A DNA stretch of 64,000 bases, taken from positions 1 through 64,000 of the forward strand of contig JAZUPW010000002.1 of NCBI GenBank assembly GCA_045605385.1, written 5' to 3'. The position numbers and the translations under genes were made by a program. The notes under the pieces were generated by a model. That model did not search any database and was not told the origin of the DNA. It saw nothing but the letters and a program-made list of their open reading frames with translations. The stretch is from SIG607 sp045605385 (GTDB lineage: Bacteria > Bacillota > Clostridia > Oscillospirales > Acutalibacteraceae). Positions 52,211 through 59,660 of this stretch are shown here, in pieces (position 1 is the first letter of the stretch; each line of letters opens with the position of its first letter).

Positions 52211-52245
52211 AAAAGGAAGACATTTTTAATATGTCTTCCTTTTTA
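52211..52245. terminator. Bidirectional terminator after spoIIID
   Basis: AAAGGAAGACAT pairs with ATGTCTTCCTTT; T-runs lie on both strands, serving the convergent phosphoesterase gene. Confidence 0.85.
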
Positions 52246-52719
52246 TTCTGTTTGCATTATTGAGGTTACTATTCCGCTTGGCAGAACGTCTATTATTGCA
52301 TAGGTGTTGCCGCCTTGTCTTGAACAGGTAAGCGAACCGGGATTCACAACCGTAACGCCGTTATCATAAACTGATAAAGGCGCATGGGTATGACCAAACA
52401 AAACAAGTTTACATTCGCGTTGGCGGGCGGCTTCGCACAATCTTTCTATTCCGCCTTTTACACTGTAGGTGTGACCGTGTGTAAAAAGTATTTTTACCGA
52501 ATTTATTATGCACATATCGGTGTTTTTATAAAAAGAAAAACCGTCGCAGTTTCCCGAAACAATATAATAATTCTTTTGCTTATATTCTTCCTTTATTGCT
52601 TCAATATCACGGGTTAAATCGCCAAGAAAGAAAATATTGTTTATATCGCTGTGTTTTTCAATTACTTTTGCTATGGCGCCTACTTTTCCGTGAGTATCTG
52701 AAATAACAAGAATTCTCAA
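52243..52719 (-). CDS. YfcE/MJ0936-type metallophosphoesterase
   Basis: The protein (158 residues) has the calcineurin-like metal motifs in order: ISDTHGKV near residue 7, FLGDLTRD near 32, VSGNCDG near 57, LFTHGHTYSV near 82 and LFGHTHAPL near 109. These bind two metals and hydrolyse phosphodiesters or nucleotides. The start is TTG 52717-52719, which has AGGAG 8 nt upstream; the in-frame GTG three codons earlier would sit within the ribosome site. The substrate is unknown. It is divergent from the small-protein cluster at 52.77 kb. Confidence 0.85.
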   Translation of the reverse strand: MRILVISDTHGKVGAIAKVIEKHSDINNIFFLGDLTRDIEAIKEEYKQKNYYIVSGNCDGFSFYKNTDMCIINSVKILFTHGHTYSVKGGIERLCEAARQRECKLVLFGHTHAPLSVYDNGVTVVNPGSLTCSRQGGNTYAIIDVLPSGIVTSIMQTE

Positions 52720-52768
52720 AACAGCCACTCCTTTTATACTATTTTAACACAAACAGGTGGTGAAATCA

Positions 52769-52972
52769 ATGAGCGAATATAATATTAACGAACTTCTGAG
52801 CGTTACCAAAAGCGGTAAACCCGAAGACTTATTTAAAAAACTTACGCCCGAAGATGCCGCGCGTGTGAAAAACGTACTTGCCAACAAAGAACTTACCGAA
52901 AAACTTCTTAAATCGGAACAGGCGCAAAAACTTATTAAAAGTTTTATGAAGGACGGAAACAAAAATGGATGA
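52769..52972 (+). CDS. Small helical protein 1 of a three-gene cluster
   Basis: This protein of 67 residues is mostly charged helix (INELLSVTKSGKPEDLFKKL, EKLLKSEQAQKLIKSFMKD) without signal peptide or membrane segment. I do not recognise it. ATG 52769 has AGGTGG upstream. The end overlaps the next gene by 8 bp, and a third small gene follows after 15 bp, so the three are made together; they sit beside spoIIID. Confidence 0.6.
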   Translation: MSEYNINELLSVTKSGKPEDLFKKLTPEDAARVKNVLANKELTEKLLKSEQAQKLIKSFMKDGNKNG

Positions 52973-53288
52973 TTTAAGCGAAAAACTTAACAGTATACTT
53001 TCAGACAGCGAAAGTATGAACCGTATACGCGAAATGGCAAACAGTATTTTGGGTGAAGAAAAAAAGCAGCCCGAACAAAACAGCGCATTTGACGGAATTG
53101 ATATTTCAAAAGTTATGGGCATTATTGGCAAAATGAAAAGTATGGGAAACACCGACCGCGAAAAACTTTTACTTGCTTTGCGCCCTCATTTAAAAGAAGA
53201 CCGTAGAAAACGCCTTGACAATGCGGTTAAAATTTTAAAACTTATTGAACTTGCTCCGCTTTTGAAGGACAGCGGAATTTTTAATTAG
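52965..53288 (+). CDS. Small helical protein 2 of a three-gene cluster
   Basis: This protein of 107 residues begins MDDLSEKLNSILSDSESMNRIREMANSIL and ends with helix-rich RPHLKEDRRKRLDNAVKILKLIELAPLL. A central IDISKVMGIIGKMKSMG could be a helical hairpin. No known domain is seen. The start overlaps the first gene of the set by 8 bp. The C-terminal half resembles a helical adaptor, but the function is unknown. Confidence 0.6.
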   Translation: MDDLSEKLNSILSDSESMNRIREMANSILGEEKKQPEQNSAFDGIDISKVMGIIGKMKSMGNTDREKLLLALRPHLKEDRRKRLDNAVKILKLIELAPLLKDSGIFN

Positions 53289-53303
53289 CAAAGGGGAAGG
53301 GTT

Positions 53304-53597
53304 ATGCAGGATTTTGAACAGCAACGAAGAGAAGCCGAAGCGCGTGTAAGAGAAATGAACCGAACTTACCGACAAAAAGCAGGTATTGAGCAAAACAATA
53401 TTAAGCCGCAAGAAGTTAAAGAAAAAACACCTGATAACTCTGCTATACGTCGCCCCTCTGACCTTTTAAAAATGCTGCGACTTGATAACTTAAAAGGGGA
53501 CTCCGATAGACTTTTACTGTTAGGAATTTTTTTGCTTTTAAGCGGGGAAGATGCCGATGAATTACTGCTTTATGCATTACTGTATATTATGCTTTAA
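53304..53597 (+). CDS. Small helical protein 3 of a three-gene cluster
   Basis: This protein of 97 residues has a charged N-terminal helix (DFEQQRREAEARVREMNRTYRQKAG) and a hydrophobic C-terminal third (DRLLLLGIFLLLSGEDADELLLYALLYIML) that may be a membrane or helical interaction segment. GGGGAAGGG serves as ribosome site. It is the last of the three-gene set before a terminator. Unknown function; likely membrane-associated. Confidence 0.6.
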   Translation: MQDFEQQRREAEARVREMNRTYRQKAGIEQNNIKPQEVKEKTPDNSAIRRPSDLLKMLRLDNLKGDSDRLLLLGIFLLLSGEDADELLLYALLYIML

Positions 53598-53616
53598 ATA
53601 TAACATTTTTGGTTAC

Positions 53617-53644
53617 AAAACGGTAACAAAAAACCGTTTTTTCG
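53617..53644 (+). terminator. Terminator after the three-gene cluster
   Basis: AAAACGG pairs with CCGTTTT and is followed by TT; the loop is A-rich. Confidence 0.6.
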
Positions 53645-53678
53645 ACATTATGTTAACTTTGTAACTAAAAAAGTTATT

Positions 53679-53774
53679 AAAGTTATGCACCGTGATATTA
53701 ACAATATTTAACCCAAACAGCATCAAATCCACTCATTTTCGGGTTGCATTGTTGAAAACTCGGTGCATAACTTT
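53679..53774. repeat. Long nested inverted repeat, possible structured RNA
   Basis: AAAGTTATGCACCG (53679-53692) and CGGTGCATAACTTT (53761-53774) pair perfectly. Inside them AACAAT (53700) pairs with ATTGTT (53748), and AACCC (53710) with GGGTT (53741), leaving a 26-nt apical loop. Three coaxial stems of decreasing size in a 323-bp intergenic region suggest a folded RNA or a small mobile element; neither is proven. No promoter of good quality lies at the expected distance. Confidence 0.55.
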
Positions 53775-53860
53775 TATAATTCATAATAATTCATAAAACG
53801 AATATAAACATTATGTAAAGCAACTTAAAACAGACAAATTTAACGCTTTTTAATTGAATA

Positions 53861-53889
53861 TTTACATTTTACAAAAAATGTGTTAAAAT
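53861..53889 (+). promoter_or_regulatory. Sigma-A promoter of the 53921 lipoprotein gene
   Basis: TTTACA and TAAAAT are separated by 17 bp, 31 bp before the start codon. Confidence 0.5.
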
Positions 53890-53920
53890 TAGTTGTAATT
53901 TGTTTTTAAGGATGTTTGAT

Positions 53921-54400
53921 ATGCAAAGAAAAGCAACTGTTTTAATAAGTATTTTGCTATGTTTTTTGCTGTGTCTTGGCGGCTGCGCCAAAGGAGAAGA
54001 ACTCACCTCTGAATCCTTGTGTGATGAACTTGTTGATATAGTTTTTTCGGGAAAGAGGACAACCACTTTAAGCAAAAGCGAACTGCAGAATTATTTTCCT
54101 TTTGAAAATGAAACGTTAACCGAATATAAAGCTGTAATTTCTACCGATGACGAAACCTATGATATGGTTGCGGTTTTCAAACCCGACGGCAAAGAAAACA
54201 CCAAAGTAATTTTAAGCGGTGTAAACTCGGCAGTTTCAACAGCGGCTTATTTAATTAAATCGTTAAGCGAAAATCAATACAATAAAATAACTAATCGCTT
54301 ATTTTACGAAATAGACGGTTTTTACGTTCTTATTATTGCCGACGAATACAAAGCGGCAACCAAATATTTAGAAGAATTAGGCGCAAAAAAAGTAGTATAA
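53921..54400 (+). CDS. DUF4358-like lipoprotein
   Basis: This protein of 159 residues has a lipoprotein signal (KATVLISILLCFLLCLGGC, lipobox LGGC near 22). The mature region (ESLCDELVDIVFSG, EYKAVISTDDETYDMVAVFKPDGKEN, ITNRLFYEIDGFYVLIIADEY) resembles the DUF4358 family of clostridial lipoproteins. Its role is unknown. ATG 53921 is chosen because AAGGA lies 8 nt upstream, whereas ATG 53912 would be too close. It is a monocistronic unit, convergent with the LCP gene. Confidence 0.7.
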   Translation: MQRKATVLISILLCFLLCLGGCAKGEELTSESLCDELVDIVFSGKRTTTLSKSELQNYFPFENETLTEYKAVISTDDETYDMVAVFKPDGKENTKVILSGVNSAVSTAAYLIKSLSENQYNKITNRLFYEIDGFYVLIIADEYKAATKYLEELGAKKVV

Positions 54401-54405
54401 ACACA

Positions 54406-54446
54406 AAAAATCTCTGTTAGACTAATTGTCATAACAGAGATTTTTA
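54406..54446. terminator. Bidirectional terminator between lipoprotein and LCP genes
   Basis: AAAATCTCTGTTA and TAACAGAGATTTT pair perfectly; T-runs occur on both strands. Confidence 0.85.
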
Positions 54447-54448
54447 TT

Positions 54449-55972
54449 TTATTGTTGTGTATTATCTTCGTTGCTTGACGGTTGCGAAGTCTGAGAATTG
54501 TTCTCTTGAGAAGGGTTATCCTGTGGCGGATTATCTTGCGGCGGGTTTTCTTGTCCGCCGTTATTCTCTTCGCCGCCGTTGCCATCTCCACTGCTGCTTG
54601 AGCCTGACGAGGAATTTGAATCTTCGGAACTTGAACCTGACGTGTCTGTGGAACTTGAATCTTCGGAACTTGAAGAATCCTGCGAGGCAGAAGAATCGGT
54701 TGAATTTGATTCTGAACTATCGCTTGAACTTGAATTTTCATCATTTGGTTCTTCTGAAGAACTGTTGTTATTATTTGAACCGGAAGAACCTGCAAACCAC
54801 GAGGTTTTATCAACGCCGTTCTGCGCAATATAATCTTCAGGCGTTATTCCTTCATAGAAGAATGCGCGAAGTACCGTTCCTGCATACTTGTAATTGTAAT
54901 AAACCGTAGACGCGCCTGTTCCTCTGAAATCGGCATTTATAATATATTCATCACTTGGAACTCGGGAAACTTCCATTGTAGGCTTATCTACAAGATATCC
55001 TGCAAGTGATACCAATTCCTTATTTGAAAGCGATGTTTTAACGTGGGGAGCAAGTTGTTTTATTAAATTGGGATAGGAAGCAATATCCATAGCCAACGCT
55101 TTTTTGAACAGTTCCTGCATAACGTAGCGCTGACGTTCGGTTCTGCCGAAGTCATTATTAGAACCCCATACGTTTCTGCCAAAACGTATACGCGCATAAG
55201 AAACACCCTGAATTCCGTTTAAGTGCATTGGTCCTGTTGTGTGTATATAATGAGGAGTAGGATCAATTTTAAGTGATTCACAAACTTCCTGTATTATAGA
55301 GTTTATATTTCTGTAACTCTTGGGATCAATTTCATCGGGTGTAATTTCGGCATCAATTCCGCCAACCGCTTCAATAATATCTTTCATTCCAAAGAAATTA
55401 ACGGTAGCGTATTCTGAAATATCCAGCCCGAAAATCTGGTTAAGGGTTTTAACACAAAGTTCGGGACCGCCAAGCGCATACAGTTCGGTTATTTTTGTGC
55501 AGCCTTTTTTGCCTTTATGCTCATAAGGAACAAGGCTGTCACGCATTACCGAAACAAGACGGATTTTGTTGTGCGTTTTGTTTACGCTTAAAATCATCAT
55601 AGAGTCGCTTTTTCCGGTAAAATCACCAACTTTACGGGTATCTATACCAAACAAAGCAATATTAACAACGTTTTTATCTATAACGTCGGTAAAAGCAAGA
55701 TTTTCAACGTTAAAATCGTCGTCACGGTCAATTCCGTTCAACAAAGACAAAAAGTATGCGGCGGCGCTTGTTAACGCAACAACTATTGCAAGAAACAATG
55801 CAACGCCTGAAATAAACAATGCCTTTTGCCACGTTTTTCTTTTTTTCCACCACTTTTTAAATGATTTCATCTTTTTTTGGAACCATTTTCTAAAGCCTGT
55901 TTTTTTCTTTTTTGGAGAACCGCCGTCCCCTGAATAAAAACTGTTTAAATTTATACTTTCATTATTTCCCAT
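54449..55972 (-). CDS. LytR-CpsA-Psr (LCP) family cell-wall protein
   Basis: This protein of about 507 residues has a very basic cytosolic start (KKKKTGFRKWFQKKMKSFKKWWKKRK), one membrane helix (ALFISGVALFLAIVVALTSAAAYFL) and an extracellular LCP domain. NIALFGIDTR, KSDSMMILSVN, RLVSVMRDSLVPYE, GVSYARIRFG and DFGRTERQRYVMQELF carry the conserved Arg/Asp. LCP enzymes attach teichoic acids or capsule to peptidoglycan. The C-terminal 110 residues are low-complexity Ser/Asp/Glu then Gln/Pro/Asn, perhaps a cell-wall spacer. The second ATG (55970-55972) is preferred because GGGGA precedes it. It follows rsmI directly. Confidence 0.92.
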   Translation of the reverse strand: MGNNESINLNSFYSGDGGSPKKKKTGFRKWFQKKMKSFKKWWKKRKTWQKALFISGVALFLAIVVALTSAAAYFLSLLNGIDRDDDFNVENLAFTDVIDKNVVNIALFGIDTRKVGDFTGKSDSMMILSVNKTHNKIRLVSVMRDSLVPYEHKGKKGCTKITELYALGGPELCVKTLNQIFGLDISEYATVNFFGMKDIIEAVGGIDAEITPDEIDPKSYRNINSIIQEVCESLKIDPTPHYIHTTGPMHLNGIQGVSYARIRFGRNVWGSNNDFGRTERQRYVMQELFKKALAMDIASYPNLIKQLAPHVKTSLSNKELVSLAGYLVDKPTMEVSRVPSDEYIINADFRGTGASTVYYNYKYAGTVLRAFFYEGITPEDYIAQNGVDKTSWFAGSSGSNNNNSSSEEPNDENSSSSDSSESNSTDSSASQDSSSSEDSSSTDTSGSSSEDSNSSSGSSSSGDGNGGEENNGGQENPPQDNPPQDNPSQENNSQTSQPSSNEDNTQQ

Positions 55973-55986
55973 TTTAATTATCCCCA

Positions 55987-56805
55987 TTAAAACAATTGTT
56001 TATAAATATCGCCTTTTTTAAATCCCGAAAGTTCTGCAGCGCGCTTTGCCGCAAACGAGGCGGCTTCGCCCTTTTCGGTCCATTCTTTTGCAAGTTTTAC
56101 GGCATCTTCAAAAGTATATTCTTCTTTAACTTCCTTTGCACCTTCAACAATAAGCACAAACTCTCCGCGAGGAGTATTTTCGGTAAAATACTCAACGGCA
56201 TCGCTTAAATTGGTTTTAATAATATCTTCGTGCAACTTAGTCAGTTCTCTTGCAAGAGTTATTTCGCGGTTGCCCAAAGTTTCAAGCATATCTTTTAAAG
56301 TATTAAGAAGTTTGTGCGGCGCTTCGTAAAAAACCATAGTGCGCTTTTCGTTTGCTATTTCTGCAAGGTGTCTGCGACGAGAGGGTTTGTTTACCGATAA
56401 AAATCCTTCAAAAGTAAATCTTCCCGTTTGCATTCCCGAAACGGCAAGTGCGGTTATAACCGCGCTTGGGCCTGGTACCGATTCAACCTTAACGCCCATA
56501 ATGTGCGCCTGTCTTACAAGTTCTTCGCCGGGGTCAGAAATACAGGGCATTCCCGCATCGGTAACAATAGCGCAGGACTGACCGCCTAAAATTTTATTAA
56601 GAATTTCTTCGCCGTGGTCTTTCTTATTATGCTCATAATAAGAAATAAGCGGTTTTTTTATATTAAAATGAGTAAGCAGTTTTAAAGTAACCCTTGTATC
56701 TTCAGCGGCTATAAAGTCAACACAAGACAGAACTTCTATTGCCCTGGGCGACATATCGGAAAGATTACCAATAGGCGTTCCCACTATATATAGTTTTCCC
56801 GACAA
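55987..56805 (-). CDS. rsmI: 16S rRNA 2'-O-methyltransferase (C1402)
   Basis: The protein (272 residues) methylates C1402 of 16S rRNA with S-adenosylmethionine. It opens GKLYIVGTPIGNLSDMSPRA; other motifs are FIAAEDTRVTLKLL near 35, YYEHNK near 57, IVTDAGMPCISDPGEELV near 79 and VPGPSAVITALAVSG near 108, all characteristic. The start is TTG 56803-56805: GGGGGG lies 8 nt upstream, and upstream codons would include it. It overlaps the LCP gene region and is first of that pair. Confidence 0.93.
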   Translation of the reverse strand: MSGKLYIVGTPIGNLSDMSPRAIEVLSCVDFIAAEDTRVTLKLLTHFNIKKPLISYYEHNKKDHGEEILNKILGGQSCAIVTDAGMPCISDPGEELVRQAHIMGVKVESVPGPSAVITALAVSGMQTGRFTFEGFLSVNKPSRRRHLAEIANEKRTMVFYEAPHKLLNTLKDMLETLGNREITLARELTKLHEDIIKTNLSDAVEYFTENTPRGEFVLIVEGAKEVKEEYTFEDAVKLAKEWTEKGEAASFAAKRAAELSGFKKGDIYKQLF

Positions 56806-56935
56806 TTTAAAGTCCCCCCTGTTCTTTGACAATAACAATGCATTTTATATTTTAACACAAATACTCAACAATTACAATTAATAATTTGTTAAAAAGAGTT
56901 GCTGTAACTCTGCAATTATTTGGTGAATATAATGA

Positions 56936-56966
56936 TATTGGCTGTTATATAGGCTGACAGCCAATA
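56936..56966. repeat. Hairpin upstream of cotJ
   Basis: TATTGGCTGT and ACAGCCAATA form a 10-bp stem with an 11-nt loop, followed by a smaller GAACAC/GTGTTC stem next to the ribosome site. It may be an operator for a sporulation regulator or a leader structure. Confidence 0.45.
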
Positions 56967-56999
56967 AAGGAACACGCTGTGTTCAAAAGGAGAAATTAA

Positions 57000-57167
57000 A
57001 TGATACGAATGGCAGATATGCAAAACAGCGACTGCAAACAAGCGCTTACGCTTGTTTTTATAGAAGATCAGGAATTTGAAAATCTTTACGACGCGCAAAC
57101 CGCTTTTTCACGCGGAACACTTTTTGAAGACCTTGATAAACCTCTTAAAGCCGGTGAAATGCGATGA
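57000..57167 (+). CDS. cotJA: Spore coat protein CotJA
   Basis: This 55-residue protein is part of the spore coat and supports assembly of CotJC. Its C-terminal half, FENLYDAQTAFSRGTLFEDLDKPLKAG, matches the CotJA signature (YSPxxAFxxGTLFxxLDKP). It has AAAAGGAGA upstream and its stop overlaps cotJB (ATGA). It is short but supported by the complete operon order. Confidence 0.88.
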   Translation: MIRMADMQNSDCKQALTLVFIEDQEFENLYDAQTAFSRGTLFEDLDKPLKAGEMR

Positions 57168-57427
57168 GCGAACGTGAACATTTAAGAAAAAAGATACACC
57201 AATACGATTTTTCAATTCTTGAAGCAGAACTTTATTTAGATACCCATCCAACTTGCCAGAAGGCACTTGCGGTGTTAAACGAACTTCGCGTTCAGCGAAA
57301 AGCCCTGGTAAAAGCATACGAAGAACGCTTTGGCAGATATGTTTTAACCAAAAAAGATGCAGGAAAAGACGGCAAGTGGGAATGGATAAACTCGCCGTGG
57401 CCGTGGGAAACAAAGGAGGAGTGTTAA
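57164..57427 (+). CDS. cotJB: Spore coat protein CotJB
   Basis: The protein (87 residues) has the CotJB core: DFSILEAELYLDTHPTCQKALAVLNELRVQRKAL near 14-48, RYGPL-like ERFGRYVLTKKDA and the aromatic C-terminal WEWINSPWPWE. It is a spore-coat component of the mother cell. It overlaps cotJA by 4 bp and lies 4 bp before cotJC, showing tight translational coupling. Confidence 0.92.
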   Translation: MSEREHLRKKIHQYDFSILEAELYLDTHPTCQKALAVLNELRVQRKALVKAYEERFGRYVLTKKDAGKDGKWEWINSPWPWETKEEC

Positions 57428-57431
57428 TAGT

Positions 57432-58010
57432 ATGTGGACCTATGAAAAGAAATTGCAATACCCCGTAAACATTAAAAACCCGAATCCTAAGTATGCGCAG
57501 ATAATTATAAGTCAGTACGGTGGACCCGACGGTGAACTCGGTGCTTCCATGCGCTATTTAACCCAACGCTACGGAATGCCTTACGATGAAGTAAAAGGCA
57601 TATTAACCGACGTGGGCACCGAAGAACTTGCGCACCTTGAAATGATATGCGCTATGGTTTATCAGCTGACTCGAAACCTTACGCCCGAACAGATTAAGGC
57701 AAGCGGTTTTGACAAGTATTTTGTAGACCATACCGCAAGTGTTTACCCGATTGCCGCATCGGCGCTTCCGTGGAGAGCAGAGTATATTCAGAGCAAAGGC
57801 GACGTTCTTGCCGATTTGCACGAAGACTTAGCCGCCGAACAAAAAGCAAGGGTGACTTACGACAACCTGTTGCGCCTTATAGACGACCCCGATATAAGAG
57901 AACCGTTAAAATTCTTGCGCCAACGCGAAATCGTACACTACCAACGCTTTGGCGAAGCTTGGCAAACAAAGTGGAATGACTACGGCGGAGCAGCTGACAA
58001 AACCGCTTGA
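57432..58010 (+). CDS. cotJC: Spore coat protein CotJC, manganese-catalase-like
   Basis: This 192-residue protein has the ferritin-like dimanganese catalase fold. GELGASMRYLTQRY near 36 and TDVGTEELAHLEMICAMVYQL near 56 carry Glu/His ligands, and DLAAEQKARVTYDNLL near 136 and REIVHYQRFGEAW near 165 the remaining ones. CotJC coats the spore and may remove peroxide. It completes cotJABC, supporting an endospore-forming host. Confidence 0.94.
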   Translation: MWTYEKKLQYPVNIKNPNPKYAQIIISQYGGPDGELGASMRYLTQRYGMPYDEVKGILTDVGTEELAHLEMICAMVYQLTRNLTPEQIKASGFDKYFVDHTASVYPIAASALPWRAEYIQSKGDVLADLHEDLAAEQKARVTYDNLLRLIDDPDIREPLKFLRQREIVHYQRFGEAWQTKWNDYGGAADKTA

Positions 58011-58047
58011 AATAAGGCTTTTTTAGTACATAAAAGGAGGATTTAAA

Positions 58048-58218
58048 ATGAAGCTGTTTAAGTGTATTGTTATGCTGATTTTAATATTAATTACTGTTCG
58101 GACAGGCTATTTTGCACTTTTGTATAAGGTCTCAACATCAACAGGAGCTTTTCTTATCTGTTTAGGTATCACCTTGTTTGTTGCAAGTGATGGCGGTCTT
58201 AAAAGAAAATCAAATTGA
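58048..58218 (+). CDS. Small two-helix membrane protein
   Basis: This 56-residue frame starts MKLFKCIVMLILILITVRTG and has a second hydrophobic stretch (GAFLICLGITLFVAS), then a basic tail GGLKRKSN. A strong AAAAGGAGGA ribosome site stands 7 nt before the ATG, which makes it likely to be translated. It follows cotJC by 37 bp. No family is recognised; a sporulation role is possible by position. Confidence 0.55.
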   Translation: MKLFKCIVMLILILITVRTGYFALLYKVSTSTGAFLICLGITLFVASDGGLKRKSN

Positions 58219-58253
58219 ATAATTGCTATCTTGATTACGGCATAGTTATAATT

Positions 58254-58291
58254 AACCTACAAATTTTCAAATTATTGTTGATTTGTAGGTT
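58254..58291. repeat. Inverted repeat overlapping the Fic-operon promoter
   Basis: AACCTACAAAT and ATTTGTAGGTT are exact reverse complements, the right arm inside the -35/spacer of the promoter. It may be an operator for autoregulation of the antitoxin-Fic pair. Confidence 0.5.
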
Positions 58292-58306
58292 AATTTGTGA
58301 TATACT
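58278..58306 (+). promoter_or_regulatory. Sigma-A promoter of the antitoxin-Fic pair
   Basis: TTGATT and TATACT are separated by 17 bp, 24 bp before the antitoxin start. Confidence 0.6.
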
Positions 58307-58329
58307 ATTAGTAGTCAGGAGGTAGCATT

Positions 58330-58851
58330 ATGACTGATATTATTTTTGAATACAAAGAATTACTTGCAACAAAACTTGAAATTGAGCAAAAGCTTAGCGT
58401 TTTGCCAAAGGGATATATTTCTAAAAAGACGATTGGCGGTAAGCAATATTTATATTTGCAAACTCGCAACGGCGATACTGTTGAGAGCAAATACATCAAG
58501 GCAGAAGAGGCTGAAGAAATAACAAGTCAGCTCACTTTGAGAAAAGAATACGAGGCAGAGCTGCCTGAGATTTTAATCAGACTTGCTGATATTGAAACCG
58601 CCGCAGAGTTATTGGATAAAGCGTTACTTCGCAAATTAAAAATGTTAAAGCTCACAAGCGGTATGGATAGCATTTCTATTGACGAAAAAGAGAAGCGAAT
58701 TTCCTTTTCCGATGCTATGACCTCAATCGAGGGCGTTCCCGTAAGTGATAGAGTAAAAAAAGACCTTGCCAATTGGAAGAATGGCAATATTACATTCTTG
58801 TCGGTCTTTGAACAGACACTTAGAAGATACGGTTTTGTAACGGAGGTATAA
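58330..58851 (+). CDS. VbhA-like antitoxin of a Fic toxin, with extra N-terminal domain
   Basis: This protein of 173 residues is unlike its neighbours. The C-terminal 45 residues, AMTSIEGVPVSDRVKKDLANW and GNITFLSVFEQTLRRYG, resemble the VbhA antitoxin helix that blocks the Fic ATP site through an IEG motif; the Ser/Thr expected four residues before the Glu is Met here. The first 60 residues (LPKGYISKKTIGGKQYLYLQ... SKYI) resemble small domains found in DNA-associated proteins, and a coiled coil (residues 60-100) connects them. The next gene starts 4 bp later and encodes a class-I Fic protein. Regulatory DNA binding is inferred. Confidence 0.65.
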   Translation: MTDIIFEYKELLATKLEIEQKLSVLPKGYISKKTIGGKQYLYLQTRNGDTVESKYIKAEEAEEITSQLTLRKEYEAELPEILIRLADIETAAELLDKALLRKLKMLKLTSGMDSISIDEKEKRISFSDAMTSIEGVPVSDRVKKDLANWKNGNITFLSVFEQTLRRYGFVTEV

Positions 58852-58854
58852 CAA

Positions 58855-59568
58855 ATGCGTGACCCTTATTTGTATGATGATGTTAACGTGCTTAAAAACT
58901 TAGCAGATATAAAAGATTCAGAATTGCTACGCAAAGCAGAGGCTGACATTACCGGTCTTGCTATGGCAGCGATTTATGATTATAAATATGATAAGTTTAA
59001 TACCGAAACTTTGCAGGATATTCACCGCAATATATTCGGTCAAATATTTGATTGGGCGGGAGAATTTCGTACCATTCAAATGGTGAAATACGAAGACGTC
59101 CTTGGCGGTGATACCGTTCGTTATGCTTATCCCAAAGAAATCAAAAAGCAACTGAATGAAACGATGAAAGAAATCGCCAAGCTCAAAAGAACCGGCGACA
59201 ATGATAAGGATATAGTTTTCAAACTTGTTCGTATTATCGCAAGTATTTGGCAAACACACCCCTTCCGTGAAGGCAATACACGAACGGTTATAGTGTTCGC
59301 TGTTCTGCTCGCAAAATCATTGGGTTTTGAGGTTGAACACGAACTCTTTAAAACAAATTCGGCATACGTGCGCAACGCTCTCGTTTGGGCATCGCAAGGT
59401 ATATATTCAAAATATGAATACCTTGAACGCATCTTCTTCGATGCAATCCTCGGCGAAGATAACGAGACCACCACCCCCACCGAAACAAAATCAAGAAAAT
59501 ACGACACCATCGGTGAATACAAAGTTAAAGACTATAAAGAAAGACCACATGAATATATGGATGAATAA
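58855..59568 (+). CDS. Class-I Fic toxin (VbhT-like)
   Basis: This protein of 237 residues has the Fic fold: LQDIHRNIFGQIFDWAGEFRTIQM near 54-78 and the catalytic THPFREGNTRTVIVFAVLLAKSLG near 136-160, with His and the phosphate loop (HPFREGNTRT) intact. No inhibitory [S/T]xxxE[G/N] helix is seen within the protein, which fits class-I enzymes controlled by a separate antitoxin, encoded 4 bp upstream. It would AMPylate a target protein when free. GGAGG for its start lies in the last codons of the antitoxin. Target unknown. Confidence 0.85.
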   Translation: MRDPYLYDDVNVLKNLADIKDSELLRKAEADITGLAMAAIYDYKYDKFNTETLQDIHRNIFGQIFDWAGEFRTIQMVKYEDVLGGDTVRYAYPKEIKKQLNETMKEIAKLKRTGDNDKDIVFKLVRIIASIWQTHPFREGNTRTVIVFAVLLAKSLGFEVEHELFKTNSAYVRNALVWASQGIYSKYEYLERIFFDAILGEDNETTTPTETKSRKYDTIGEYKVKDYKERPHEYMDE

Positions 59569-59660
59569 TATGGCAATATGAAAAATAAAGATATTTATTC
59601 CGCTATTAAAGAGCTGAAAAATAAATCAAAGAAGATAAATAAGTAGAAAGAGGATGTATT

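Noticed and set aside
59578..59646. 22-codon lysine-rich frame between fic and abiH
   Set aside because: It lacks a ribosome site, is low in complexity and could arise by chance.
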